Source of the DNA: an uncultured Kiloniellaceae bacterium
Lineage (GTDB): Bacteria; Pseudomonadota; Alphaproteobacteria; Kiloniellales; Kiloniellaceae
DNA length: 64,000 bases
Assembly: GCA_947500035.1 (NCBI GenBank)
Contig: CANMQP010000012.1
Span: 186,001 to 250,000 of the forward strand
Reading direction: 5' to 3'
Shown: piece by piece, positions 1-8,575 of the stretch
Layout of the letters: each line of letters starts with the position of its first letter
Position numbering within the stretch: the first letter of the stretch is position 1
The notes under the pieces: model-generated
What the model saw: only the letters and a program-made list of their open reading frames with translations
What the model was told of the DNA's origin: nothing
Databases searched by the model: none
Position numbers and translations under genes: made by a program

Positions 1-1070
1 CCGCGCCAGCCGTTCTCCGCGCCTCCGACGCTCTTGCTTCCTCCGGCAGCGTGAATGTCTTTGCCTGGGGCGATTACGTTCAGCAGAACATGGTCGATCT
101 CTTTGAAGGCAACACCGGCATCAAGGTGAACCTCTCCACCTACGGTTCCAATGACGAAGCCGAACAGAAACTGAAGGCCGCGGGCGGTAAAGGCTTTGAC
201 GTGATCTTCCCATCGGTCACCAACGGCCCGAGCTACTATCCGGACGGCCTGCTGCAGCCGCTCGACGAGGCCAAGCTTAAGAATGCCGGCAATCTGATCC
301 CATCGATGGTCAACGATTCCGTGCAGTTGGGCGCGACCTACCGCGGAAAACGTTACCTTCTGCCCTTCAACTGGGGCACCGAGGCCATCACCTTCGACAG
401 CTCGGTCATGAACCTCTCCGACGACGAGGTCTCCTTCGGCTCCTTGTGGTTGCCGGAGGCCGCAGGCAAAGCCGCCTTCCGCCAGAAATCCGCCATCATG
501 GGTGTAGGGCTCTATCTCGACGCCATCGGCGAGCTGGAAACCAACCGCATGCTGGACGTCTACAAGACCGAAGAGGACGCCCGCCGGGTCTGGAGCGCTT
601 GTGCCAAGTACGTCATCGAGCACAAAGCCAACATCGCCGCTTTCTGGAACTCTGCCACCGAGGCCACCAACGCCTTTAAGCAGGGCGGCGCCAAGATCGG
701 CCAGACCTGGGACACCACGGGCCTTCTGCTGAGCCGCGAGGACGCCAAGTGGAAATACCGCATGCCGAAAGAAGGCGGCATCACCTGGATGGATTCGGTC
801 GGCGTGCCCTCCGGTGCGGCCAATATCGATCAGGCCTATGCCTTTATGGATGCCATGTTCACCCCGGAAATGGCGGGCCTGCTCAGCAAGAACACCGGCT
901 ATAACTCAGCCGTATCGGGCGCTGCGGACTTTGCCGGCGATGACTACAAGAAGCAGTTCGGCGAGGTTTACAATGCCGACAATCTTGCTTCGCTCTGGTG
1001 GTGGCAGGCCGACACACCCTGGTTTGCGCCGCTGCGTCAGGAATACGTCGATCAGATCACCAACGCCTAG
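1..1070 (+). CDS. Polyamine-type ABC transporter substrate-binding protein (5' partial)
   Basis: This is an extracellular solute-binding protein of the PotD/PotF type that delivers a polyamine-like ligand to the importer encoded just downstream. The frame is open from base 3 and the first visible residues (APAVLRASDALASSGS) look like the end of an exported leader, so the true start lies outside the window and the GTG at 51 is internal. The mature part begins VNVFAWGDYV, with the family's early Trp-Gly-Asp-Tyr segment, and ends at 1068-1070 after a PWFAPLRQEYVDQIT tail. About 355 residues are visible, close to family length. Two or three hairpins separate it from the ATPase gene. The family call is firm; the ligand is inferred and could be another amine. 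Confidence 0.88.
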   Translation, partial: APAVLRASDALASSGSVNVFAWGDYVQQNMVDLFEGNTGIKVNLSTYGSNDEAEQKLKAAGGKGFDVIFPSVTNGPSYYPDGLLQPLDEAKLKNAGNLIPSMVNDSVQLGATYRGKRYLLPFNWGTEAITFDSSVMNLSDDEVSFGSLWLPEAAGKAAFRQKSAIMGVGLYLDAIGELETNRMLDVYKTEEDARRVWSACAKYVIEHKANIAAFWNSATEATNAFKQGGAKIGQTWDTTGLLLSREDAKWKYRMPKEGGITWMDSVGVPSGAANIDQAYAFMDAMFTPEMAGLLSKNTGYNSAVSGAADFAGDDYKKQFGEVYNADNLASLWWWQADTPWFAPLRQEYVDQITNA

Positions 1071-1080
1071 AGCCGCCTGA

Positions 1081-1191
1081 GCGTTTTCGCGCATCCGTGA
1101 AAACGCGCTGCAGCTTCTAGTGCGCTGCAAATGGTCTGGAACCGCGGGAGCCTGAACGCGCTCCCGCGGTTTCGGCCTTCTTTCCAGGCCG
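1081..1191 (+). promoter_or_regulatory. Hairpin cluster between binding-protein and ATPase genes
   Basis: The first hairpin pairs 1081-1091 with 1096-1106 (11 bp with one G-U, four-base loop). The second pairs 1138-1151 with 1160-1173 (about 14 bp, mostly G-C). A third, weaker one pairs 1173-1178 with 1186-1191. No clean T-run follows, so partial termination or protection of the upstream mRNA from 3' decay is more likely than full termination. The effect would be more binding protein than membrane components. Confidence 0.6.
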
Positions 1192-1215
1192 GTAACGCGA
1201 GGCCAAAAGCAAGAA

Positions 1216-2331
1216 ATGACCATGCACGGACAAAACGTAGAGCTGTCCGGTGTTTCCATGACCTATCCCAATGGATTCACCGCGGTTCACCCCACCGATC
1301 TGACGATCAACGCGGGGGAGTTCTTCTCGATTCTCGGTCCCTCAGGCTGCGGCAAGACCACCATCCTGCGGATGATCTCCGGTTTTCTGGATCCTTCGAC
1401 CGGCTCGATTTCGATCGGCGCGCAGTCCGTCAACGGTTTAGGGCCCAACAAACGCCCCACCGCCCTGATCTTCCAGACCCTGGCACTCTTCCCGCTCATG
1501 AGTGTGTGGGAAAACGTCGCCTTCGGACTGGAGGCGCGCGGCGTCAACAAACAGGAACGCCGCCGCAAAGCCGAGGAGTTACTTGAACTCGTCGCGTTGA
1601 CCGGCCAGGCCGAAAAAAAACCCACTGAGCTCTCCGGCGGCCAGCGACAGCGTGTCGCCGTCGCGCGCGCTCTTGCGGTCGAACCGGCGGTGCTGCTGCT
1701 GGACGAGCCGCTCTCGGCGCTCGATCTCAAACTCCGGCAGCACATGCGGGCGGAGTTGAAGGACATCCAGCGCAAAACCGGCGTCACCTTCATCTACATC
1801 ACCCACGACCAGGGGGAAGCCCTGGCCATGTCCGACCGGGTCGCGGTCATGAACGAAGGCAGGATCGAGCAAATCGCGTCCGCGGCGGAGCTTTACAACG
1901 CCCCGCAAACCCCCTTCGCGGCCACCTTCGTCGGCGAACAGAACGTCTTTGGCGGCCGGGTGAAACACACCAACGGCACCACGGTCGAGGTCGAAACCGG
2001 ACAGGGCCTGCTCCGGGGCCGAAACTTCAACGACCTGACGGTCGGCGAGGAGGCGCTGGTTCTGGTCCGCCCCGAGCGAATTGAACTCGCAGCCGCCAAC
2101 GAAGGAGCCGGAGACGCGGACAACAACCGGATCACGGGGCAGCTTCTACGCCGGGATCTCGAGGGCGCTCTGATCAATCTCTATCTGCGATCGGGCGACC
2201 AGGTGATCCACGTCAATCTCCACAACAAGGGCGACCGGGATTTCGGCGTAGACGAATCCATGACCCTGGCCTTCAGCACGACCGATACCGCAGTGATGCG
2301 GCCCGGACCCATGGCCCGGAGTTCCGCCTAG
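1216..2331 (+). CDS. Polyamine-type ABC transporter ATP-binding protein
   Basis: A 371-residue PotA-like ATPase that energises the importer at the cytoplasmic face. Walker A is GPSGCGKTT at residues 41-49, the Q-loop Gln is near 87, the signature LSGGQ starts at 139, Walker B LLLDEP is at 160-165 and the switch His is 197 in THDQ. Residues from about 285 onward form the TOBE-type C-terminal region that usually regulates or touches the permeases. The ATG at 1216 is chosen; an in-frame ATG two codons later is also possible. The next gene starts two bases after the stop, so translation is probably coupled. The downstream pair of permeases and the upstream PotD-like protein support a spermidine/putrescine-class importer. 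Confidence 0.92.
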   Translation: MTMHGQNVELSGVSMTYPNGFTAVHPTDLTINAGEFFSILGPSGCGKTTILRMISGFLDPSTGSISIGAQSVNGLGPNKRPTALIFQTLALFPLMSVWENVAFGLEARGVNKQERRRKAEELLELVALTGQAEKKPTELSGGQRQRVAVARALAVEPAVLLLDEPLSALDLKLRQHMRAELKDIQRKTGVTFIYITHDQGEALAMSDRVAVMNEGRIEQIASAAELYNAPQTPFAATFVGEQNVFGGRVKHTNGTTVEVETGQGLLRGRNFNDLTVGEEALVLVRPERIELAAANEGAGDADNNRITGQLLRRDLEGALINLYLRSGDQVIHVNLHNKGDRDFGVDESMTLAFSTTDTAVMRPGPMARSSA

Positions 2332-2333
2332 CC

Positions 2334-3602
2334 ATGAATGCTCTGGTCAGAACCTATGGTCTGGGCCTCACGGGCATCTTCGTGGCCCTGGTCGCCGTCT
2401 GGATCCTGCTGCTGATCGTCGTCCCGCAGATCAGGATGATCGAGCGCGCCTTTACCTACGAGGATCGTGGCGGCGAGACGGCCATGCTGGCCTTGCAAAT
2501 CGACCGTGCCTATGTGGAAAAGCTCCAGTTGGAGCGTGAAGTCCGCACGCTCGAGCAGATGACAGATAGTCCGGCCGCTCCAGGCCCGACAACCCCGACG
2601 GCGCCGTCGCCATCCTTTTCTGCACCTTCTCCTTCTACAGCTTCTCCTTCTGCCCCCTCTCCCTCACCTTCAGCGCCCTCACCTTCAGCGCCGAGCCTCT
2701 CTCCCTTTGCGCCCTCGCCCAATGCCGCCGGTGCACAGCCCACGCTCTCGGCGGGTGAACGCACGGCCCGCCTGGCGGAATTGAACCAACGCCTCAGTGC
2801 GCTCGAGACCAAGATCACGGATCTGGAGGCTCAGGAAGATACCTCCTCCGGCGTTGCAGGCACGAAAGAACACTATTCGCTCAAAAACTTCACCGATATG
2901 AGCGGGCTGCATCTGCAGATCTTCATCCTGACGCTGGTCTACGCCTTCACCGTGACCATCTGCGCTTTTTTCATCTGTTACCCGGTCGCCTATGCCGCCG
3001 CGACCATGGAAAACAAAAACACACTCACGATCATTCTGGTCGGCCTGCTGATCCCCTACGCGATCAACGAACTGCTGCGGATTTTCTCCTGGGTCATGAT
3101 CCTGGACCGGAACGGGATTCTGAACACGCTGCTGGACTTTGTCGGCTTCATCGACCTCTCCGCCGGCGAGGGTTTCCGCTTCGTCGCTTCGAACGGCGCG
3201 GTCTTTGCCGTCATGGTCTATGCCTACGTCCTCTTCATGGTGTTTCCCATCTACAACACCATCGATACGCTGGACAAAAGCCAGATCGAAGCAGCGCGCG
3301 ATCTCGGCGCCTCACCCTGGAAGATCCACACACGGGTCGTCATTCCCCATGCCAAACCGGGTATAGCAGTGGGTTCGATCATGACCTTCATGCTCTCGGC
3401 GGGCTCCATCGCCGCGCCTGAAATCGTCGGACGCGGTATGCACCCCGACTGGTTCAGCCAGCTCATCTACCGCCGCTTTTTCGAGGCGGACTCCTGGAAC
3501 CAGGGATCGGCCTATTCGCTGGCGCTGCTGGTCGCCTGCATCGTGTTCATTCTGGTGACCATGAAAGTCTTCAAGGTCGGGATCAGGGATATCGCAAAAT
3601 GA
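2334..3602 (+). CDS. PotB-like ABC permease with large periplasmic-side insertion
   Basis: A 422-residue permease of the binding-protein-dependent type. Residues 11-31 form the first membrane helix, and the conserved permease core runs from about residue 190 to the end, including the EAA-type loop (IEAARDLGASPWKIHTRVVIP). Between them, residues about 41-180 are not typical of PotB: a charged helix with heptad character (50-76), a Pro/Ser/Ala low-complexity stretch (78-135), a second coiled-coil-like helix (140-168), then the usual YSLKNF segment. By topology this insertion should face the periplasm. The family is normally near 290-310 residues. The end overlaps the next permease by four bases (ATGA). 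Confidence 0.88.
   Translation: MNALVRTYGLGLTGIFVALVAVWILLLIVVPQIRMIERAFTYEDRGGETAMLALQIDRAYVEKLQLEREVRTLEQMTDSPAAPGPTTPTAPSPSFSAPSPSTASPSAPSPSPSAPSPSAPSLSPFAPSPNAAGAQPTLSAGERTARLAELNQRLSALETKITDLEAQEDTSSGVAGTKEHYSLKNFTDMSGLHLQIFILTLVYAFTVTICAFFICYPVAYAAATMENKNTLTIILVGLLIPYAINELLRIFSWVMILDRNGILNTLLDFVGFIDLSAGEGFRFVASNGAVFAVMVYAYVLFMVFPIYNTIDTLDKSQIEAARDLGASPWKIHTRVVIPHAKPGIAVGSIMTFMLSAGSIAAPEIVGRGMHPDWFSQLIYRRFFEADSWNQGSAYSLALLVACIVFILVTMKVFKVGIRDIAK
2565..2738 (+). repeat. Pro/Ser-rich short tandem repeat inside permease gene
   Basis: The DNA encodes a run of Ala-Pro-Ser-Pro-Ser units. Near-identical short direct repeats are visible, for example two copies of CTCACCTTCAGCGCC and repeated CTTCTCCTTCT blocks. 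This pattern suggests growth by slipped-strand expansion. The reading frame stays intact throughout. Confidence 0.75.
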
Positions 3603-4435
3603 GCGCGACCTCCATCAACAGCACCGCAGCCGCCGCCCCCGCGCAACAGCGTAGCCGCAACTGGGCCGACGCGATCCTCAACGGCTATCTCGTGCTCTTC
3701 TTCGCCTACATGTTCCTGCCGCTCGGCTTCATGGTGGCCGCCGCCTTCAATGCCTCGCCGACGCCTTCCGTCACGGACTGGCAGGGCTTCACCCTGCAGT
3801 GGTTCGCGGAACTGCCAAACGACAAGCGTTTCGTGCAGGGCCTGCTGCATTCCCTGCTGATCGCCGCGGGGGTCATCGCCTTTTCCATCCCGCTCGGTCT
3901 CTCCGGCGCTTTCATCCTGACGCGCATGCAGTCGCGCAGCACGACTTTGCTATATACCATCCTGGCGTCACCCGTGCTCCTGCCCGGCATCGTCCTGGGC
4001 GCAACGACGATGATCTTCTGGCGGGATTATTTCGGCGTACAGGCCGGTCTCTTCACGACGACGGTCGCGCAAACCTCCTTCATCGCCTCTTTCTGCATGC
4101 TGCTCTTCATGGCGCGTCTGCAGCGTCAGGACCGGGTGCTGGAGGAAGCCGCCCTCGATCTGGGGGCCTCTCCCTTCATGGTCTTCCGCCGCATCACCCT
4201 GCCTTTCCTGGCACCCACCATCGCGACCGCAGCCGTGGTTTCTTTTCTGCAGTCGATCGAGAACTACAACACGACCTTCTTCGCCATCGGCAGTTCCTGG
4301 ACCCTGGTCACCGAGATCGGCAGCCGTATGCGTTTCGGCCTTTCGCCCATGATCAACGCCATCGGCGTCATCTTTGTGGTGATCACCATCGTGGTTGCGG
4401 TCACCCACACGCTTATGGCACGAAAGAAGGGATGA
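3599..4435 (+). CDS. PotC-like ABC permease
   Basis: A 278-residue inner-membrane permease that pairs with the preceding PotB-like protein. Six hydrophobic segments are evident, beginning at about residues 28-50. The EAA loop reads LEEAALDLGASPFMVFRRITLP. The start overlaps the stop of the upstream permease (ATGA at 3599) and the stop overlaps the start of the next gene in the same way, so the genes are translationally coupled. Length and layout are normal for the family. The importer is therefore complete: binding protein, ATPase and two permeases. Confidence 0.92.
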   Translation: MSATSINSTAAAAPAQQRSRNWADAILNGYLVLFFAYMFLPLGFMVAAAFNASPTPSVTDWQGFTLQWFAELPNDKRFVQGLLHSLLIAAGVIAFSIPLGLSGAFILTRMQSRSTTLLYTILASPVLLPGIVLGATTMIFWRDYFGVQAGLFTTTVAQTSFIASFCMLLFMARLQRQDRVLEEAALDLGASPFMVFRRITLPFLAPTIATAAVVSFLQSIENYNTTFFAIGSSWTLVTEIGSRMRFGLSPMINAIGVIFVVITIVVAVTHTLMARKKG

Positions 4436-5148
4436 AGATCGCCTTCTCCTGTCTTCCGGGATGGGACGCCTTTTTGCAAAGACCCACTCTCGCCTCCGGT
4501 AGCCTGCCGGATTGGCTGAGAGAGATGCCGGCTGTCAGTAAAAGCGCGGTGCTGGCGGACGCCGAAGTCCGCACTCTCAAGCAGTGCCCGCCTTTTCTCG
4601 ACGCCATGCGCGACGGAATTCTCTTCCCCCTTGCCACGGATGTGACCGTCAAAGACGGCGGCTTCTCGTGGGACTGGAACCTGCCGGCTCATCCCCAGGC
4701 CCGCATGACCCGCTCGCCCCTGGGCGTTCACGTGCCCGAGCAGGCGCTCAAGGTTCCCGGCGTCGACGAAAACCACTTTGCCATCAAGTTCAACAACTTC
4801 TGGACTATTTCGCTGCCCGAAGGCTGGTCTCTCCTCTTCGGACATCCCGCCAACCGGCTCGATCTACCGTTCCGGACCCTCTTCGGCCTGGTCGACTGCG
4901 ATCGCTGGAGCGATGGCTATGTCCACTTTCCCGCCCTCTGGAGCGACCTGGAATTCGAAGGCACTTTGCCCGCCGGCACACCTGTCGCCCAAGCCTGGCC
5001 GGTCAAGCGGCAGGAGCTGGAATTGAGCTTCGCGGAAATGGACTCTGCCGGACTGGAACGTCACCTGGAACTTCAGAACGCATTGCAGGAAGAACCAGGC
5101 CTCTACCGCAAAAGCTACCGCCAGAAACCGGGATCTAACGAGACTTAA
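4432..5148 (+). CDS. Conserved protein of unknown function coupled to polyamine-type ABC operon
   Basis: A 238-residue soluble protein beginning MKIAFSCLPGWDAFL, with the ATG at 4432 overlapping the stop of the permease. The frame is open much further upstream but that part is antisense-like shadow of the permease, so 4432 is the natural start. There are no membrane segments or signal peptide. Visible features are a TLKQCPPFLDAM motif near residues 45-56, a Trp-rich central region (FSWDWNLP) and NFWTISLPEGWS. It resembles small uncharacterised proteins of the DUF6065 kind, but that is from memory and uncertain. The coupling suggests a role in handling the imported substrate or modifying the system. 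Confidence 0.8.
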   Translation: MKIAFSCLPGWDAFLQRPTLASGSLPDWLREMPAVSKSAVLADAEVRTLKQCPPFLDAMRDGILFPLATDVTVKDGGFSWDWNLPAHPQARMTRSPLGVHVPEQALKVPGVDENHFAIKFNNFWTISLPEGWSLLFGHPANRLDLPFRTLFGLVDCDRWSDGYVHFPALWSDLEFEGTLPAGTPVAQAWPVKRQELELSFAEMDSAGLERHLELQNALQEEPGLYRKSYRQKPGSNET

Positions 5149-5743
5149 AGCGGCGAACATCCATCGCAAAGCTGCCTTTGGCGCCCTGGGTCAGGATCTT
5201 CAGCCGCGCCGCCTGCGCATTCGCATCATCGGCGGGCAACTGTGCCAGCAAGTCCTCCGCCGCGGCCAGGTCGCCGCTGTCGCGCTTTGCGGTCGCCAGC
5301 CATTGCAGTGCCTGCGCCGAGCCGAGTTCACTCTGGGCATACCCCAAATGGGGTAGAGCCGCTTCGGCACGCCCCAGCTGCACAAGCGCAATACCAAGAT
5401 TCAAGGACGCGTCCGCATCATCGGGCGCCGCCGCCAGGTAGTCTTCGAACCGGCGCGCGCTCTCTTCGATCTGCCCGCTCTCCAAAAGCGCGGCCGCCAG
5501 TTCGAACTCTGCGTTGTGGTGATCCGGCGCGAGATTGAGGGCTGCCTGAAAAGAGATAACGGCCTCCGGAACACGCCCCAGCTTCTTGAGCACCAGGCCC
5601 TTGTTGTAGACAAGGGATGGATTCTCCGGTAACAGCGCAATGAGCTTGTCTGCCAGAAGAAGCGCTTCCTTCCAGTCAGCTCTCGAGAGAGCTATCTGAA
5701 ACTCTTGTCCCAGGGCATTGAGTTTGGCGGGCGTTTGGCGCAT
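5135..5743 (-). CDS. Tetratricopeptide-repeat protein
   Basis: A protein of about 202 residues made almost entirely of TPR helices, a scaffold for protein-protein contacts. Repeats are visible as PSLVYNKGLVLKKLGRVPEA, HNAEFELAAALLESGQIEES and ADASLNLGIALVQLGRAEAA, with the canonical small and aromatic positions. No signal peptide is evident. The ATG at 5743 is preferred; an upstream TTG at 5776 would add 11 residues. It is convergent with the upstream operon and overlaps the end of the DUF6065-like gene by 14 bp. No enzymatic domain is attached. Its partner is unknown. Confidence 0.8.
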   Translation of the reverse strand: MRQTPAKLNALGQEFQIALSRADWKEALLLADKLIALLPENPSLVYNKGLVLKKLGRVPEAVISFQAALNLAPDHHNAEFELAAALLESGQIEESARRFEDYLAAAPDDADASLNLGIALVQLGRAEAALPHLGYAQSELGSAQALQWLATAKRDSGDLAAAEDLLAQLPADDANAQAARLKILTQGAKGSFAMDVRRFKSR

Positions 5744-5867
5744 GGCAAATCCGGGGCTTCTGCCCGTGAAGGACAAGTCCCCGAATTTGACCTATTTGCC
5801 CTGCTTTCGCAATCCGCGCCCGCCACAATCAACGACCGCCCCAATCGCCGACCACCCTGCCGGACAA

Positions 5868-6662
5868 TCAGATCGCGAGGTATTCCTGGCGCAGCTCTGC
5901 GTTATCGAGGACGTCCTGCGCGATCCCGTCGAAAGCCACCTGTCCCATGTCGAGAATGATCGCCCGGTCCGCCAGATGCAGCGCCGCGATGGCGTTTTGC
6001 TCGACGATAATTGTCGTCAGTCCGAGGCCCTTGATCTCTTCCAGGATCCGCTCGATTTCCTGCACGATCACGGGGGCCAGACCTTCATAAGGCTCATCCA
6101 GCAGCAGCAGCTTGACGTCCCGCGCCAGGGCGCGCGCGACCGCGAGCATCTGCTGCTCACCGCCGGACAGGGTGACACCCTCCTGCTTGCGCCTCTCGGC
6201 CAGGCGCGGAAAGTGCTCGTAGAGACGTTCGATCGACCAGCCCTTGGGCTCCGCGATCTGGGCGAGCTGCAGGTTTTCTTCGACGGTCAGGCCGGGGATG
6301 ATGCGCCGGTCTTCCGGGACCAACCCCACACCGAACTGCGATGCCTGAAAATCGCTCATCTCGTGGAGCGGCTTATGATCCAGCCAGATCTCGCCGTGGG
6401 TCAGTTGCGGATCCGACATACGCGCAATGGTCCGCAGGGTCGAGGTCTTGCCCGCGCCGTTCCGGCCCAAAAGGGCGACGATCTCGCCTTCCCGGATATC
6501 AAAGCTGACCCCCTGAACGATATAGCTCTCGCCGTAATAGCTGTGAATGTCCCAGCAGGAAAAGAAGGCCGGCCCCTTGTTCTTTTCCGGAGCGGCGGTT
6601 GCCCGTGGCGCGTTATCCTGCGGCCCATTACTCTGCAACGCTGGAGTCTCGGTCATGCTCAT
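5868..6662 (-). CDS. livF: Branched-chain amino-acid-type ABC transporter ATPase LivF
   Basis: A 264-residue ATPase of the LivF family, one of the two nucleotide-binding subunits of the importer encoded at 5868-11154. Walker A is GRNGAGKT at residues 66-73, followed by LSGGEQQMLAVARAL and the Walker B segment LLLLDEPYEGLAP, which is characteristic of LivF. The N-terminus carries an extra 30 or so polar residues before the ABC domain. The ATG at 6662 overlaps the stop of livG by four bases; a much longer open frame upstream is shadow of livG. The substrate may be an amino acid, an amide or urea, judging from the family only. Confidence 0.92.
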   Translation of the reverse strand: MSMTETPALQSNGPQDNAPRATAAPEKNKGPAFFSCWDIHSYYGESYIVQGVSFDIREGEIVALLGRNGAGKTSTLRTIARMSDPQLTHGEIWLDHKPLHEMSDFQASQFGVGLVPEDRRIIPGLTVEENLQLAQIAEPKGWSIERLYEHFPRLAERRKQEGVTLSGGEQQMLAVARALARDVKLLLLDEPYEGLAPVIVQEIERILEEIKGLGLTTIIVEQNAIAALHLADRAIILDMGQVAFDGIAQDVLDNAELRQEYLAI

Positions 6663-7414
6663 AGGTGCGCCCCTCCCAAGTAGGCTTCCTGGACCCGCGG
6701 GTCGCCCTTGATCTCCTCCGGCGCGCCCTCGGCGATCACCGTGCCCTGCGCCAAAACGCTGATCTTGCTGGCCAGCGAGAACACCACATGCATGTCGTGT
6801 TCGATCACGATCTTGGTGATTCCGCGTTCCCCGATCCGTTTGAGCAGATCGATGGTGTTGTTGGTGTCGGCGCGCGACATACCGGCGGTCGGTTCGTCGA
6901 GCAGCAGCAACTTGGGTTCCTGAACCAGGCACATGGCCAGCTCAAGACGGCGCTTGTCACCACGCGACAGGCTGTTTGCATGCATCTCCTGCTTTTCCAC
7001 CAGCCCGACATCCTCGAGGATATGCTCTGCCTTCTCGCGGATTTCCGCTGCTTGATCGACCCGCCCCCAGGCATTGACGGTATAGGCGCCGTCGCGCTTG
7101 GCCAGAGTCGGGATCATGACGTTTTCGATCAGCGAGAGATCGCCGAAAATCTCCGGCGTCTGGAACACCCGGGCGACACCGGCCTGATTGATCTCGTGCG
7201 GCGCAATGCCCAAGAGCGACGTGCCGTTGAACATCACCGAACCGGTGTCCGGCTTCAAACGCCCGACGAAGCAGTTCAGCAGGGTCGACTTACCGGCGCC
7301 GTTGGGGCCGATGATGGCGTGCACGGCGCCTTCTTCCACATCGAGATTGACGTTGTGCAACGCCTTCAAGCCCCCGAAGCTCTTGTTGACGTCCTGGACC
7401 TGGAGGATTCCCAT
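6659..7414 (-). CDS. livG: Branched-chain amino-acid-type ABC transporter ATPase LivG
   Basis: A 251-residue LivG-family ATPase, the partner of LivF. Walker A is GPNGAGKST at residues 36-44, the signature region is LSRGDKRRLELAMCL, and Walker B is LLLLDEPTAGMS. The signature is LSRGD rather than the usual LSGGQ, a variant I believe recurs in LivG-like subunits of amide and urea importers. A strong AGGAGGA ribosome-binding site lies ahead of the ATG at 7414. The gene sits 12 bp downstream of livM and overlaps livF by four bases, so it belongs to one operon with the permeases. Confidence 0.92.
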   Translation of the reverse strand: MGILQVQDVNKSFGGLKALHNVNLDVEEGAVHAIIGPNGAGKSTLLNCFVGRLKPDTGSVMFNGTSLLGIAPHEINQAGVARVFQTPEIFGDLSLIENVMIPTLAKRDGAYTVNAWGRVDQAAEIREKAEHILEDVGLVEKQEMHANSLSRGDKRRLELAMCLVQEPKLLLLDEPTAGMSRADTNNTIDLLKRIGERGITKIVIEHDMHVVFSLASKISVLAQGTVIAEGAPEEIKGDPRVQEAYLGGAHL

Positions 7415-7426
7415 GATCTGCTCCTC

Positions 7427-8572
7427 CTATTCAGCGATTTGCGGTTGATGGGCTTCGGAAGTCTTCTTTTGCCGCTTTCTTCCGACAAAGTCGCGGATCC
7501 TCTGTGCGCCCTCGACCAGCCCGCCGGGCAGGTAGATCACGATGATCATGAAGAGAATGCCGAGCGTCAGGTGCCAGCCCTCGCCGACGAAGAGACCGAC
7601 AACGGAGACCACGACCTCCTGCAGCCCTTCGGGCAGGAAGCTGAAGATATTGTTCAGAAGCGTTTCGTTGAAGGCGGAAAAAATGTTTTCGAAGTACTTG
7701 ATGATCACGGCGCCCAGCATCGGACCCAGCAGGGTGCCGACCCCACCCAGGATCGTCATGAGCACCACCTCGCCCGACGCCGTCCACTGCATGCGTTCGG
7801 CCCCGGCGAGCGGATCGGTCACCGCCAGCAATGAGCCGGCAAGACCGGCATACATGCCCGAGATCACGAAGGCGGTCAGGGCGTAGGGCCGAGTGTTCAG
7901 GCCCGTATAGCTCATGCGGTTCTGGTTGGATTTGATCGCCTTGAGCATCATCCCGAAGGGTGAACGGGTGATCCGAAGCGAGATGTAAAACCCGATAATC
8001 AAGAGCACGGCGCAGAAATAGAACCCGCTGTAGCCGCTCATGGGAATGCCGAAGAAGTTGGTCGAGGGAATGCCGGCGCCCGCTTCGACGAAGAGCCCGT
8101 CGATCACCCGCGGATCGCTCTTGGCCAGTTGCAACCCGGTTTCACCGTTCGTAATCGGCGTGAGCACGGAGTAGGCCAGGTTATAGGACATCTGGGCGAA
8201 AGCGAGCGTCAGGATCGAGAAATAAATGCCCGAACGGCGTAGCGAGATGAAGCCGATCAGGAAGGAAAAGGCGCCCGCCACGATGACGGCGAAAATCACC
8301 GCCGGTACGACATTCATGCTCAGCAGTTTAAAGGACCAGACCGCCGTGTAGGACCCGACGCCCAGAAAGGCCGCATGCCCGAAGGAAAGGTATCCGGTCA
8401 GCCCGAAGAGGATGTTGAAGCCGATGGCGAAGATTCCGAAGATCGCGAACTTCTGCATCAGATCGGGGTAGCTCGCGCCGATCGGCATCAGCCAGATCGG
8501 CATGGTCAGGATGGCGAGCGCGAAGAGGCCCATCATCATGTTGTCGCTGCGTAATGTGATCTTGTTCGTCAT
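7427..8572 (-). CDS. livM: Branched-chain amino-acid-type ABC permease LivM
   Basis: A 381-residue inner-membrane permease with about nine or ten hydrophobic segments, starting at residues 12-30. The hallmark LivM segments [19 protein letters not shown] and [18 protein letters not shown] are present. The C-terminal 20 residues are charged and cytoplasmic. The start is three bases after the livH stop, so the two permeases are coupled. It forms the heteromeric channel with LivH for the solute captured by the periplasmic protein at 9811-11154. Confidence 0.93.
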   Translation of the reverse strand: MTNKITLRSDNMMMGLFALAILTMPIWLMPIGASYPDLMQKFAIFGIFAIGFNILFGLTGYLSFGHAAFLGVGSYTAVWSFKLLSMNVVPAVIFAVIVAGAFSFLIGFISLRRSGIYFSILTLAFAQMSYNLAYSVLTPITNGETGLQLAKSDPRVIDGLFVEAGAGIPSTNFFGIPMSGYSGFYFCAVLLIIGFYISLRITRSPFGMMLKAIKSNQNRMSYTGLNTRPYALTAFVISGMYAGLAGSLLAVTDPLAGAERMQWTASGEVVLMTILGGVGTLLGPMLGAVIIKYFENIFSAFNETLLNNIFSFLPEGLQEVVVSVVGLFVGEGWHLTLGILFMIIVIYLPGGLVEGAQRIRDFVGRKRQKKTSEAHQPQIAE

Positions 8573-8575
8573 GGC

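Noticed and set aside
2565-2738. Possible CRISPR-like array
   Set aside because: The repeats are short, irregular, in frame and encode Pro/Ser; there are no spacers.
3799-4431. Upstream extension of the unknown gene at 4432
   Set aside because: It reads through the permease gene in another frame; the ATGA overlap start at 4432 is the natural one.
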